Part shown: piece after piece, positions 18,634 through 28,374 of the stretch
How positions within the stretch are numbered: position 1 is the first letter of the stretch
Layout of the letters: each line of letters starts with the position of its first letter
NCBI RefSeq assembly: GCF_022601735.1
Contig: NZ_JAKUMM010000001.1
Span: 357,191 to 421,190, forward strand
Source: Atopomonas sediminilitoris
GTDB lineage: Bacteria; Pseudomonadota; Gammaproteobacteria; Pseudomonadales; Pseudomonadaceae
Direction of reading: 5' to 3'
DNA length: 64,000 nucleotides
The notes under the pieces: generated by a model
Told to the model about the DNA's origin: nothing
Database searches by the model: none
What the model saw: only the letters and a program-made list of their open reading frames with translations
Program-made: the position numbers and the translations under genes

Positions 18634-19407
18634 ATGCCTTTTGAAATGATGGTTTCGCCAGAGGTGGTTCTGATCTTGGCGGTCGTCGCTTTTATCGCCG
18701 GTTTTATCGATGCTATTGCCGGCGGCGGCGGTTTATTAACCATCCCCGCACTGATGATGGCCGGCCTACCCGGGCACTTAGTTCTGGGCACCAACAAGCT
18801 CGCCGCTACGTTTGGCTCAGCCACCGCAGCGCTAACTTTTTATCGGCGCAAATTGTTCAACCCCAGCCAATGGCAACCCGCTTTGATTGCCACTGCCATT
18901 GGCGCCGGCTTAGGCGCTTGGCTGGCGGATGCATTGCCGGCTGAATGGATCAACCAAATGCTGCCGGCCGTGATCTTCGCGTGCGGGCTATACCTGCTGT
19001 TTGGCAAAACCCCTGAGCAACCCAGCCACAACGACAGCCCTATTCAACAACGGCGGCAATGGCCACAAGGCCTTGGTCTTGGTTTTTACGACGGTGTGGC
19101 CGGCCCCGGTACCGGTGCCTTTTGGACCGTCAGTACCTTGCTGCTGTACCCCTTGGAACTGGTCCGCGCCAGCGGTGTAGCCCGCACCATGAACTTTGTC
19201 AGTAACGGCATGGCGCTCGGCGTGTTCGCGCTGCATGGCCATGTTGCTTGGGTGCTGGGCGTCAGCATGGGCGCCGCCTTGATGGTGGGCGCTTTCTTGG
19301 GCGCGCGCACGGCGATTGCCGGCGGCTCTAAACTGATCAGACCGGTGTTTATCTTGGTAGTTTTGGCGCTAACCGCTCGCTTAGCCTGGCAACACTGGTT
19401 CCACTGA
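18634..19407 (+). CDS. yfcA: TauE/SafE (YfcA-type) membrane transporter
   Basis: 257 residues with seven or eight membrane helices. The family signature FIAGFIDAIAGGGGLL lies at about residue 18-33 and the second-half repeat YDGVAGPGTGAFW near 152. TauE/SafE proteins export sulfite or organosulfonates or are uncharacterised, as YfcA is in E. coli. The ATG at 18634 has AAGGA 6 nt upstream. Its last 27 bp overlap the 3' end of the oppositely oriented nudC. Confidence 0.9.
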   Translation: MPFEMMVSPEVVLILAVVAFIAGFIDAIAGGGGLLTIPALMMAGLPGHLVLGTNKLAATFGSATAALTFYRRKLFNPSQWQPALIATAIGAGLGAWLADALPAEWINQMLPAVIFACGLYLLFGKTPEQPSHNDSPIQQRRQWPQGLGLGFYDGVAGPGTGAFWTVSTLLLYPLELVRASGVARTMNFVSNGMALGVFALHGHVAWVLGVSMGAALMVGAFLGARTAIAGGSKLIRPVFILVVLALTARLAWQHWFH

Positions 19408-20202
19408 CAAGCCACGTTCACGCAAGTACAGATCAATCAGATAGCGCGAAATCGTGGTTTGAGGCGGCAAATGCGGCAACTGATCGAGAGCAAACCAGCG
19501 CGCGTCTTCTAGCTCATCGTCGCCCAGCACAATCTCGCCACCTGCGTACTCGGCATGAAAGCCCAGCATTAAAGAGTGCGGCATAGGCCAATTTTGACTG
19601 GCAAGGTAGCGTAGGTTGGTCACTTCGACCCCGACCTCTTCACGCACCTCACGAACCAGGCAATCTTCTAAGCTTTCGCCCGGCTCCACAAAGCCCGCCA
19701 AGGTACTGTACAGCCCCGGCGGGAAGCGCGAGGCACGCCCCAGCAGAACTTCATCGCCGCGCGTAATCAAGGTAATGATCGAAGGCGACAGCCGCGGATA
19801 CTGGGTGAGATGACACGCAGCGCAATGAGCGCCACGCTCATAGCTATGCAGCGTGGTCGGCGCACCACAGCTACCGCAGAAACGATGCTGACGGGCCCAC
19901 AAGCCAATTTGGGTAGCATATCGATACAGCGCAAACTCATCACCGCCAGCACTGAACATCAGTTGCCGCACCGCCTGCCACTGCCCTATGGCAGGGTCAG
20001 GCTCGGGCAACTCGATCAACAGTACGCGCTCTCCGCGCCAGCGCCCAAGGGGCGCCTCCAACAAGCTATCGATACCACGTGAGCGCCAGAAAGCCAGCGG
20101 CAACAAGGCACCGTACTCATCGCAGAGAAACTGCTGCTGGCTGTGCACCAGCACCCACTGCACAGGTTCAGTGGGGGCAAACAGCTCGGCCTGCCAGCTC
20201 AT
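19381..20202 (-). CDS. nudC: NADH pyrophosphatase / NAD-cap hydrolase NudC
   Basis: 273 residues. A zinc ribbon is formed by CGSC and CAAC near 110-133. The Nudix box starts at GFVEPGESLEDC and ends REVREEVGVEV. The NudC-specific motif SQNWPMPHSLM follows. The enzyme cleaves NAD(H) and removes NAD caps from RNA. The C-terminus overlaps yfcA by 27 bp on the other strand, with no terminator visible between them. It follows fimL by 7 bp on the same strand and is probably cotranscribed with it. Confidence 0.96.
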   Translation of the reverse strand: MSWQAELFAPTEPVQWVLVHSQQQFLCDEYGALLPLAFWRSRGIDSLLEAPLGRWRGERVLLIELPEPDPAIGQWQAVRQLMFSAGGDEFALYRYATQIGLWARQHRFCGSCGAPTTLHSYERGAHCAACHLTQYPRLSPSIITLITRGDEVLLGRASRFPPGLYSTLAGFVEPGESLEDCLVREVREEVGVEVTNLRYLASQNWPMPHSLMLGFHAEYAGGEIVLGDDELEDARWFALDQLPHLPPQTTISRYLIDLYLRERGLSVEPVLPG

Positions 20203-20209
20203 AAGCGCG

Positions 20210-21871
20210 TTACGCCGTCATACCCAGTGCGCGAACACTTTCACTGGCCAAGCCCAACACGTCAGGCTGACCGACCACGGCTTTAGCGCCACCCTCTAGG
20301 AAATACTCAAGGCTGGTCAGCGCATCGGCCAAAGTTTCCAGCATTTGCTCAGAGGGCATACCGCCGCTTTCAAGCATGTGCTGCTGAATATAATCAGCGC
20401 ACAAACCAATCAACTCGCCAGCGCGTTGCTGCTCAAGGAACCACAAACCGCCGCGCACCGCTTGCAAGCTGCTGGGCACGTTAGCCAGATGCAGCTTGTC
20501 GCCGTTGGACTCCAGATAAGCGGTGATCGCACGTTTGGCCAGTGCTAAGCCGGAAGCGGCTTCATCCAGCAAAACAATGCGCGCCTCGGCCAATTGGTTG
20601 GCGGCAAACGACTCAGCCTCACTACCGGGCGTCACTTCAGCGGGGCGCAAGTTGCGCTCACCACGTTCAAGACTGGCTACCATGCTTTCGGTGTACAGCA
20701 CCGCATCGGCCAAGCGGTTAAGTTCTTCACGTGGGCCAAGCTGTTCAGCATCAATCCAGCGCTTGACCACTGGCAGCTGCGCATCTAAAGCGTTACCCGC
20801 CGACGTTAGCCCAACAACGCCCAAGGTTTTAGCTAAGCGTCCTAACAAGGCATGCAGTTGCGCAAAGGCATCGCTTTGCGCGGCGCCACGCTCAATCAAG
20901 TCGACCAGATCTTTCAGGCCAGAAAGCTCTTCACGCAACGCCACCGACACTGAACGCATCACAGAATGACCGGGGCCGGCCATTTGCTGATATTGCTCTT
21001 CAAGATACTGATCATTGAACGGTAGCGCAGTGAGGTTGAACACCTGCTTTACCTGACTCGCCAACGGGCCTTTGCCATCACCGACGGCCACGACATAGAG
21101 CAGTTCCTTGAGCAGCGGCTGCGGCTCGTTGTAACCGGCCGAGGCCGTCATGATTTGGCGCAATTCACGATCGACGCGCGCAAACAAGCGCTTGCGCGAC
21201 GGGCGCAGCAGCATGTGTGCATCAACCATGGTTTCCAGCGCGGCGGCCGCTGCCCAGCACAGACGCGTCAGCGGGCCTGCGCCTAACTGACCATCGAGAC
21301 GATGCAGGGCGCGGCTCATGATTTTCATGCCGGCGTAAGGTTTGTTCTCGCGCAGCAAATCCAGCAAGCCCACTTGATACATCTGCCGTAAGCGCTTTTG
21401 CAGCACGGGGTTATCTTCGGGCACGCCTTGCGTGGCGCGCTTGTGATCTAGGCGCACGCTGAAGAAGTAGCTCTCATCCAGCAAAGGCTCGTTGCACACC
21501 TGACGCAGCTCATTAATCACAGGGATTAACAACTCAGGCAGCTCAACACGATTGGTTTCGAGATTTTCTAAGTAACGACGCAAGACAAACAAGGCGTTGC
21601 TGATGGCAGATAATTGGCCATCGCGTTCGCTACCAGCGCCTTCAGGAATATCGGTGGCCGCTTGGCACATTTCACGCGCCAGCAAAGCAGCACCGGGCAA
21701 ATCAACAATGCGCAGCGTGCCTTGAATTTGCTGTAAACATTCAACCGAAGCCTGCAACAAACTGCTGTTGTCGCGCTCAGCAATAAAATGCTCGAGATTC
21801 TGCTCCGCCTGCTCCATGGTCGCAAACAGCACATCGCGAACCATGCTCAAAGAGTTGGCGCCACTGCTCAT
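20210..21871 (-). CDS. fimL: FimL-like protein (ChpA N-terminal-like, type IV pilus/cAMP signalling)
   Basis: 553 residues, mostly helical, close to P. aeruginosa FimL in length and in the N-terminal sequence (SLSMVRDVLFATMEQAEQNLEHF). FimL resembles the N-terminal part of the chemotaxis kinase ChpA and works with Vfr/cAMP in twitching motility; it has histidine-phosphotransfer-like bundles without the usual phosphorylated His. The neighbour order fimL-nudC-yfcA also matches what I recall from Pseudomonas. No pilus genes lie in this window. It diverges from nhaB over a 382-bp gap. Confidence 0.85.
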   Translation of the reverse strand: MSSGANSLSMVRDVLFATMEQAEQNLEHFIAERDNSSLLQASVECLQQIQGTLRIVDLPGAALLAREMCQAATDIPEGAGSERDGQLSAISNALFVLRRYLENLETNRVELPELLIPVINELRQVCNEPLLDESYFFSVRLDHKRATQGVPEDNPVLQKRLRQMYQVGLLDLLRENKPYAGMKIMSRALHRLDGQLGAGPLTRLCWAAAAALETMVDAHMLLRPSRKRLFARVDRELRQIMTASAGYNEPQPLLKELLYVVAVGDGKGPLASQVKQVFNLTALPFNDQYLEEQYQQMAGPGHSVMRSVSVALREELSGLKDLVDLIERGAAQSDAFAQLHALLGRLAKTLGVVGLTSAGNALDAQLPVVKRWIDAEQLGPREELNRLADAVLYTESMVASLERGERNLRPAEVTPGSEAESFAANQLAEARIVLLDEAASGLALAKRAITAYLESNGDKLHLANVPSSLQAVRGGLWFLEQQRAGELIGLCADYIQQHMLESGGMPSEQMLETLADALTSLEYFLEGGAKAVVGQPDVLGLASESVRALGMTA

Positions 21872-22253
21872 GCTCTATGCATCTCCCAAGCCGATCATTG
21901 TCAGCCTTTGTGATTATGTTTGTGTCTAGCGTCATGTCTGCCGCAATGACTCAACGTCATCATGGCTGACATTATTCAGCGCGCAATCCAAGGTTGGATT
22001 TTTCTTTCCGTGCCTTGGCAAATTCATCAGCTAAGCTCTGGATTTAGCAACAGTTTGCCCAGAGTGCCGATCACTATAACAAGCAAGCACTAAATGTCGA
22101 TGCCGACACGTTCTAGGTTTATGCACAAACTGGCAAAAAACAGCAGCGGGCATGGCCACTTAACGGCAAAACTGTACTTTTATTGCTTGAGCAGTACCCT
22201 AGCCGCCAAATGACTCAGTTAGTGATGTTAATCATTAGAATAAGGAACACACC
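21872..22253. other. 382-bp intergenic region between fimL and nhaB
   Basis: No gene is seen. It contains a cluster of GTCAT/ATGAC half-sites (21931-21935, 21946-21950, 21956-21960), the last two forming an inverted repeat with a 5-bp spacer, close to the fimL start. Both divergent promoters should lie here, but no convincing -35/-10 pair was identified. The nhaB ribosome site AAGGA ends this region. Confidence 0.5.
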
Positions 22254-23765
22254 ATGCCACACGCCTATGCCACGTTAGGCCAAGCGTTTAGCCAGAGCTT
22301 TTTGGGGCACGCGCCCAACTGGTACAAAAAAACCATTCTGGCTTTTTTGCTGCTTAACCCGCTAATCCTGTATGCCTTAGGCCCCGTTGTGGCGGGCTGG
22401 CTGCTGGTGATTGAGTTCATCTTCACCCTCGCCATGGCACTCAAGTGTTATCCGCTGCAACCCGGCGGCTTGCTGGTGATTGAGGCGCTGATTATCGGTC
22501 TCACCACGCCGACCATGCTGTACAAGGAAGTCGAACACAACTTCCCGGTGATCCTGCTGCTGATGTTTATGGTGGCGGGCATCTACTTTATGAAGGATCT
22601 GCTGTTATTCACCTTCACGCGCATCCTGCTTACCGTGCGTTCCAAGGCCATGCTGTCATTGATTTTCTCGCTGATGTGCGCGGTGTTATCGGCATTTCTG
22701 GATGCTTTGACCGTCACCGCCGTGATTATCAGCGTGGCCGTTGGCTTTTACTCGGTGTACCACAAGGTGGCTTCGGGCAAAAAACTGCATGATGACCACC
22801 ACATCCTTACCGACAGCGAAATCGTTGAAGTACACCACAACGACCTAGAGCAATTTCGCTCCTTCTTACGTTCGCTGTTGATGCACGGCGCGGTCGGCAC
22901 GGCGCTAGGCGGCGTGTGCACTTTAGTTGGCGAGCCGCAAAACCTGCTGATCGGTAACGAAGCAGGCTGGCACTTTGTCGATTTCTTTCTTGTCATGGCG
23001 CCCGTCACACTGCCCGTTTTAGTCGCCGGCTTAGTGACTTGCTTCCTCTTGGAAAAGACCCATTGGTTTGGTTATGGCGCAGAGCTCCCCGAGCCTGTCC
23101 GCCTCATTCTCTGGGATTTTGCCGAGCACGAACGCCTGAGCATGACCCACGGCCACCGCGCCCATCTGATCATCCAAGCCATCGCCGCGGTGCTACTGAT
23201 TTTGGCGCTGGCCTTTCACGTTGCGGAAGTCGGCTTGATCGGCTTGATGATCATCGTGCTGATCACCGCGTTTGTCGGCATCACCGAAGAACACGCCATC
23301 GGTAAGGCCTTTGAAGAAGCGCTACCGTTCACCTCGTTGTTGGTGGTGTTCTTTGCTGTCGTCGCCGTAATTCACGAGCAACACCTGTTCACACCGGTGA
23401 TCAACTGGGTGCTGGCGCTGCCTGAGAGGCAACAACCGGGCATGTTCTTTATTGCCAACGGTTTACTCTCGGCCATCAGCGACAACGTGTTTGTGGCGAC
23501 CGTGTACATCAGCGAAGTGAAACAAGCATTGGTCGATGGCACCATCAGCCGCGAGCACTTCGAGCGCTTGGCTGTGGCCATCAACACCGGCACTAACCTG
23601 CCCAGTGTGGCGACCCCTAATGGTCAAGCGGCGTTCTTGTTCTTGCTGACCAGCGCCATCGCGCCCTTGGTTAAGCTGTCTTACGGCCGCATGGTCTGGA
23701 TGGCCCTGCCCTACACCATCGTGATGGGTGGCTTGGGTTGGGTTGGCGTTAGCTACTTCTTGTAA
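22254..23765 (+). CDS. nhaB: Na+/H+ antiporter NhaB
   Basis: 503 residues with about a dozen membrane helices, matching the NhaB family length. Conserved family stretches include [19 protein letters not shown] and GEPQNLLIG. It exports sodium in exchange for protons, supporting growth at high salt and alkaline pH. AAGGA lies 7 nt before the ATG. Transcribed alone and ended by a strong terminator. Confidence 0.96.
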   Translation: MPHAYATLGQAFSQSFLGHAPNWYKKTILAFLLLNPLILYALGPVVAGWLLVIEFIFTLAMALKCYPLQPGGLLVIEALIIGLTTPTMLYKEVEHNFPVILLLMFMVAGIYFMKDLLLFTFTRILLTVRSKAMLSLIFSLMCAVLSAFLDALTVTAVIISVAVGFYSVYHKVASGKKLHDDHHILTDSEIVEVHHNDLEQFRSFLRSLLMHGAVGTALGGVCTLVGEPQNLLIGNEAGWHFVDFFLVMAPVTLPVLVAGLVTCFLLEKTHWFGYGAELPEPVRLILWDFAEHERLSMTHGHRAHLIIQAIAAVLLILALAFHVAEVGLIGLMIIVLITAFVGITEEHAIGKAFEEALPFTSLLVVFFAVVAVIHEQHLFTPVINWVLALPERQQPGMFFIANGLLSAISDNVFVATVYISEVKQALVDGTISREHFERLAVAINTGTNLPSVATPNGQAAFLFLLTSAIAPLVKLSYGRMVWMALPYTIVMGGLGWVGVSYFL

Positions 23766-23776
23766 GCGCTAGCCAC

Positions 23777-23813
23777 AACAAAAAGCCCAGCCTGATGTGC
23801 TGGGCTTTTTGTT
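23777..23813. terminator. Bidirectional terminator between nhaB and ldcA
   Basis: A 15-bp perfect stem (AACAAAAAGCCCAGC with its complement) around a 7-nt loop contains A5 and T5 tracts at the outer ends. It lies between the convergent nhaB and ldcA genes. Confidence 0.88.
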
Positions 23814-23836
23814 GCCTGCAGCAACCGCAACAGCCA

Positions 23837-26092
23837 TTACTCGACAATGCAGTCCATCAATAACTGACCGCGTTCATCACGGCGCAGCCCGTGAATATCA
23901 CTCTCAAAGCCCGGAAACTGCACATCCAGTTGACGCGCAAAACGCAGATAACCCCGAATCGCATCATCGCCGATGGCAAACCGTTCGCCCGGCATGATCA
24001 ATGGAATGCCCGGCGGGTAAGGCACCAGCATCACCGCGGCGATCCGCCCTTCCAGCTGATCCAGCGGCACAGGCTCAACAGCCCCATGCACGAGCCGATC
24101 GTATGCATCGGCAGGGCTCAGCACCAATTGCGGCAACTCGGTGTACATCGCGCGCAGGGTGCGCGGCGCATGATGCTGGCGATAGCAGCTGTGCAACTCA
24201 TCGCACAGTTCACGCAACCCCATGCGCGCGTAGCGTTGCGGTGTTTTGCTGCAGATCGATGGCAATGCCTCGGTCAACGGCGCGTTGTCATCGTACAAGC
24301 GCTTAAACTCTAAAAGCTCGGTGACCAAGGTGCTCCATTTGCCTTTGGTAATGCCCATGGAGAACAGCACCAAGAAGGAATACAGGCCGGTTTTCTCCAC
24401 CACCAAGCCGCGCTCCCACAAGAACTTGCTCACCACCACGGCGGGAATGCCTTGCTCGGCATGCGTGCCATCCACCGATAGCCTAGGCATCAACAAGGTC
24501 ACCTTGATCGGATCTAGCAGCGCGTAGCCTTCATCCAGCCCAGCAAAGCCATGCCAATCGGCGCTCGGTGACAGTTGCCAATCTTGGCTTTGGGCCTGCT
24601 CGGTGCCTTCCACGGCCTCCGGCTGCCATACGCTAAACCACCAGTCACCGGCGCGCAGGTTTTGCCGAATCAAGCTCAAAGCGCGGCGAAAGCTCAAAGC
24701 CTCATCAAACGTTTCTTGGATCAACGAGCGCCCGGCCGGCCCTTCCATCATTGCCGATGCCACATCCAACGAGGCAATGATGCCGTACTGCGGCGAGGTC
24801 GAGGTGTGCATCATGAAAGCATCATTAAAGCGCTCTACATCGAGGCTGCGCGCCTCGCTGTTTTGCACATGAATCATCGATGCCTGACTGAACGCCGCGA
24901 GCATTTTGTGCGTGGAGTGCGTTGCGAACACCAGCGGATGCTGGCAACGCTCGCGACCATGCGACACGCCCATGCCGTTGCGACCGGCATAAAATTCATG
25001 AAACGCCGCGTAGGCAAACCACGCCTCGTCAAAGTGCAGCACATCGACGCGCGAGCCCAGCTCATCACGAATCATGTCGGCGCTGTAGCACAGGCCATCG
25101 TAGGTGGAGTTAGTCACCACGCAGAGCTTAACTTTGGCCTCACGACCCGCCGCCAAAGGGTTGGCGGCAATCTTGGCCGCGATGGATTCGGCGCTGAATT
25201 CGCTGCGTGGAATCGGCCCGATAATGCCCAGCTCGTTACGGGTAGGACACAAATACAACGGAATGGCACCGGTCATGATGATCGCGTGCAAAATCGATTT
25301 ATGGCAGTTGCGATCGACCAAGACCAAGTCGCCACGGCCAACCATGGCGTGCCAGACAATCTTATTCGCCGTTGAGGTGCCGTTGATCACAAAAAAGGTG
25401 TGGTCCGCGCCAAAGTTGCGCGCCGCCCGGGCCTCCGCCTCGGCCAAGGGGCCGGTGTGATCCAGTAATGACCCCAACTCCGGCACCGATACCGACAAAT
25501 CCGAACGTAGGGTGTTTTCACCAAAAAACTCGTGAAAAGCCTGACCGACGGGACTTTTCCGGTATGCCACACCGCCCCCATGCCCCGGCGTATGCCACGA
25601 ATAATTCGACTGCGCGGTGTGCTGCAGCAAGGCGCGAAAGAACGGCGGCAGCAGCGCATCCAAATAGCTGCGCGCGGCACGCGTGACCTGCCGCGCCAAG
25701 AACGACACGGTGTCTTCATACAGGTACAAAATGCCGCGCAACTGATTGAGGTCAGCCATCACCTCAGCCGGCGCATTTTCTAAGGTGGTTTGTTCGCCAA
25801 GGGCAAAAATCGGCAATTTTGGCGAACGCACCCGTGCCACACGAATCAGGTCGATCACATCGCTCAATAAGCGCTGGTTTTCGCCCACCCCTTCCGCCGC
25901 GACTAACACGCAGGCCAAACCATGGTGGGTAGCGGCGACAATACGACCGTCGCTCGCACTGGCGGTGAGCAGCACGCTTAAACCTTCTTCTTCCAAGGCT
26001 TTGGCAATCGCACGCACGCGTTCGCCAGCGACGCTGTCGGTTTTGATGTCGCGGTGCACGATCAGCACCGGAAAATTCAGATCTTTGTACAT
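23837..26092 (-). CDS. ldcA: PLP-dependent lysine/arginine decarboxylase (LdcA type)
   Basis: 751 residues, the same length as P. aeruginosa LdcA and very similar to it from the first residues (MYKDLNFPVLIVHRDIK). Layout: an N-terminal response-regulator-like wing domain (about 1-130), the fold-type I aminotransferase core with HTPGHGGG, HFDEAW and the PLP lysine in HSTHKML, and the C-terminal domain (VPYPPGIPLIMPGERF). LdcA makes cadaverine from lysine in the arginine-controlled lysine pathway of Pseudomonas. Arginine or ornithine activity cannot be excluded by sequence alone. Confidence 0.93.
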   Translation of the reverse strand: MYKDLNFPVLIVHRDIKTDSVAGERVRAIAKALEEEGLSVLLTASASDGRIVAATHHGLACVLVAAEGVGENQRLLSDVIDLIRVARVRSPKLPIFALGEQTTLENAPAEVMADLNQLRGILYLYEDTVSFLARQVTRAARSYLDALLPPFFRALLQHTAQSNYSWHTPGHGGGVAYRKSPVGQAFHEFFGENTLRSDLSVSVPELGSLLDHTGPLAEAEARAARNFGADHTFFVINGTSTANKIVWHAMVGRGDLVLVDRNCHKSILHAIIMTGAIPLYLCPTRNELGIIGPIPRSEFSAESIAAKIAANPLAAGREAKVKLCVVTNSTYDGLCYSADMIRDELGSRVDVLHFDEAWFAYAAFHEFYAGRNGMGVSHGRERCQHPLVFATHSTHKMLAAFSQASMIHVQNSEARSLDVERFNDAFMMHTSTSPQYGIIASLDVASAMMEGPAGRSLIQETFDEALSFRRALSLIRQNLRAGDWWFSVWQPEAVEGTEQAQSQDWQLSPSADWHGFAGLDEGYALLDPIKVTLLMPRLSVDGTHAEQGIPAVVVSKFLWERGLVVEKTGLYSFLVLFSMGITKGKWSTLVTELLEFKRLYDDNAPLTEALPSICSKTPQRYARMGLRELCDELHSCYRQHHAPRTLRAMYTELPQLVLSPADAYDRLVHGAVEPVPLDQLEGRIAAVMLVPYPPGIPLIMPGERFAIGDDAIRGYLRFARQLDVQFPGFESDIHGLRRDERGQLLMDCIVE

Positions 26093-26236
26093 GCGCTTCC
26101 TTAATCGGCGGCACGCCTTGTTGTTCTCGTCAGCCTAGAACGGCAAGCGCCAGTAAGGAAATAACTCAGTACGTGAAATGTCGCTTAGATATAACTCGAC
26201 CGCCGCATTGCTCCGCGACAGCCGGTTAAAGCGGCG

Positions 26237-26980
26237 TCACTCGCCGCCGGGCAGCGCCAGCGTACGCCACAGCGCCGTGCCGCCGCAGGACTTATCAATA
26301 ATCGCCAGCCGCGCTTCGTGCGCTTCTAGCTCGCTGGCATTGGCGGCAATCACCGGCAACGCCGCACGACCTGCCGCAAGGCGTCGAATCGCGGTCGAGG
26401 ACTGCGCATCACCACCTTCCGCACCTTGGTTGGCCAACGACAGGCTAGTCTGCCCACCGGTCATCGCTAGGTAGACGTCCGCCAGAATCTCGGCATCGAG
26501 CAAAGCGCCGTGCAAGTCGCGACCGGAGTTATCGACGCCATAGCGCTTACACAACGCATCGAGGCTATTACGCTGCCCCGGATGGCGTTCACGGGCCATC
26601 TTCAAGGTATCGAGAATGCCGCAGAAGTCCTCAACGGCAGCGTAGTCGGTGCCCTTAGCACTATTGAGGCGAGCAAATTCTGCGTTCAAAAAGCCGACGT
26701 CAAAGTCCGCGTTATGAATGACCAGCTCGGCGCCTTGGATAAAGGCGAAGAAATCTGCTGCGGCCTCAGCAAAACGTGGCTTATCCGCAAGAAACTCATT
26801 GCTGATGCCATGAACTTGGAAGGCGCCCTCGTCCACTTCGCGGTCGGGCTGCAGGTAAACGTGATAATGCCGACCGGTTAAGCGGCGTCCGACCAGCTCG
26901 ACGCAGCCGATCTCGATCACCCGATGGCCATCGCCAACCGGCATACCTGTGGTTTCTGTATCCAATACGACTTGGCGCAT
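26237..26980 (-). CDS. dnaQ: DNA polymerase III epsilon subunit (3'-5' exonuclease)
   Basis: 247 residues. The DEDDh exonuclease motifs are VLDTETTGM (D7, E9), HNADFDVGFLNAE, and HGALLDAEILADVYL. The C-terminal tail, with a Q-linker-like region, should bind the polymerase alpha subunit. It supplies proofreading. It lies 48 bp downstream of rnhA, the frequent rnhA-dnaQ pairing, though in E. coli the two are divergent and here they are in tandem. Confidence 0.96.
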   Translation of the reverse strand: MRQVVLDTETTGMPVGDGHRVIEIGCVELVGRRLTGRHYHVYLQPDREVDEGAFQVHGISNEFLADKPRFAEAAADFFAFIQGAELVIHNADFDVGFLNAEFARLNSAKGTDYAAVEDFCGILDTLKMARERHPGQRNSLDALCKRYGVDNSGRDLHGALLDAEILADVYLAMTGGQTSLSLANQGAEGGDAQSSTAIRRLAAGRAALPVIAANASELEAHEARLAIIDKSCGGTALWRTLALPGGE

Positions 26981-27028
26981 AACGACTCGTTGTTATCGAT
27001 CGGTGGACGGATTAAACGTTTGTTTCTC

Positions 27029-27463
27029 TTACAGTTCGGCAACGCCACGGTTGGCCAGCTGGTCGGCACGTTCATTGCCGGGGTGGCCGGTATGACCACG
27101 CACCCATTGCCATTGAATCTCATGCTTGGCGACTTCGCTATCGAGCTGCTGCCATAAGTCGGCATTTTTAACGGGCTGCTTGGCTGCGGTTTTCCAGCCA
27201 CGCTTCTTCCAGCCCGGCATCCATTCGTTGATGCCTTTCATGACGTATTCCGAGTCGGTGACCAGACGCACTTGGCACGGCCGCTTGAGCGAAGCCAGTG
27301 CCTGAATCGCCGCGGTCAGCTCCATGCGATTATTGGTGGTATCGCGCTCACCGCCCCACAACTCATGTTCATGACCTTTGTAGCACAGCAACGCACCCCA
27401 GCCGCCTGGCCCAGGATTGCCCTTGCAAGCACCATCAGTGTAAATCTCGACCACGTCGGTCAT
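27029..27463 (-). CDS. rnhA: Ribonuclease HI
   Basis: 144 residues with all four RNase H carboxylates: D10 in [13 protein letters not shown]48 in [12 protein letters not shown]70 in VTDSEYV, and the last Asp in GNERADQLA. It removes RNA from RNA-DNA hybrids. The ribosome site AAAGGAAA is well spaced. It follows the methyltransferase gene by 17 bp and precedes dnaQ on the same strand. Confidence 0.97.
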   Translation of the reverse strand: MTDVVEIYTDGACKGNPGPGGWGALLCYKGHEHELWGGERDTTNNRMELTAAIQALASLKRPCQVRLVTDSEYVMKGINEWMPGWKKRGWKTAAKQPVKNADLWQQLDSEVAKHEIQWQWVRGHTGHPGNERADQLANRGVAEL

Positions 27464-27480
27464 GCCGTTTCCTTTGTGCG

Positions 27481-28254
27481 TTAGGAGGGATCCGCGCTGT
27501 TGTTTTGTCGGCGATTGGTGCGCGCGACCGGCATCGGCATCAGCGTCACCACTTTGCCACTGCGCGGTTGCCGCAAGGGCCTGAGACCACTCATCAGCTT
27601 ACGCGCTTGTAACACGTAGAATCCCGCGCCCGGCAAGGCCAAACGAGCCCCTATGGGCTCTAACAGACTCAAGCGCTGCTGCCAGCGCGGATCAGAAAGC
27701 GGCGGACAATAACACCCGAAGCGGCGTTTCTCCACCGCGAAACCCAACAGGTGCAACCAGTCGACCAAGCGGTTTTGGCTCACCGGCTTGAGCCCAACAA
27801 AAGGCCGCTGCCGCCAACGATGCTGCAAACCCCAGAGGCTCCACGGATTAAAGCCCAGCACCAACAAGTGCCCACCCGGGCGCACCACGCGCGCCGCTTC
27901 ACGCAGTAGCGTGTGTGGCGCGGGGCTGAAATCCAAGCCATGTTGCAGCAGCACCATGTCCACGCCGTGCTCTAACACCGGCCACGCTTGCTCGGTGCAG
28001 ATAATCTCGGCGGCCATCCCTTGCGGGCCTAAGCTGATGCGCCGGCGCAATTGCTGCGCCTCCAACGCCAAGCCATGACACGGGCCGTAATGCACCCAAT
28101 AACTGCCGAACAGGCTCTCCAGCATGGCTTGCAGCTGCTGCTGTTCGGCGCGCCACAATTGCTGACCGGTGCTGCCGGCAAACCAGCGCCGCGCTTCGAG
28201 TAGTGCGTCATGCTGGATTGCCATGAAATCGGCATGGGGTTGAAAACTCGGCAT
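27481..28254 (-). CDS. SAM-dependent methyltransferase (class I)
   Basis: 257 residues with a class I methyltransferase core of the UbiE/type 11 group: [14 protein letters not shown] at about 95-108 and [25 protein letters not shown] in the following strands. The glycine-rich SAM loop is degenerate, so a full SAM site is not obvious. The gene keeps the rnhA-adjacent position I recall in Pseudomonas. The substrate is unknown. Its promoter must lie in or near the 15-bp tandem repeats between it and the divergent gloB. Confidence 0.82.
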   Translation of the reverse strand: MPSFQPHADFMAIQHDALLEARRWFAGSTGQQLWRAEQQQLQAMLESLFGSYWVHYGPCHGLALEAQQLRRRISLGPQGMAAEIICTEQAWPVLEHGVDMVLLQHGLDFSPAPHTLLREAARVVRPGGHLLVLGFNPWSLWGLQHRWRQRPFVGLKPVSQNRLVDWLHLLGFAVEKRRFGCYCPPLSDPRWQQRLSLLEPIGARLALPGAGFYVLQARKLMSGLRPLRQPRSGKVVTLMPMPVARTNRRQNNSADPS

Positions 28255-28303
28255 CTCGCTAACACCTCGCTCGGCGATTTCGCCTTGCTTGCTTAGTCTC
28301 GCT

Positions 28304-28347
28304 GGCTTGGCCTTGCTTGGCTTGGCCTTGCTTGGCTTGGCCTTGTT
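28304..28347. repeat. 15-bp tandem repeat, three copies
   Basis: GGCTTGGCCTTGCTT occurs at 28304-28318 and 28319-28333, and a copy lacking one base (GGCTTGGCCTTGTT) at 28334-28347. Related CTTGCTTG sequence precedes it. It occupies the divergent promoter space between the methyltransferase gene and gloB. Confidence 0.9.
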
Positions 28348-28374
28348 ACCATGACGTCACTCGAGGAGAACGCC

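Noticed and set aside
24575..25375. 266-residue plus-strand ORF opposite ldcA
   Set aside because: Antisense shadow; Arg/His-rich with no recognisable fold.
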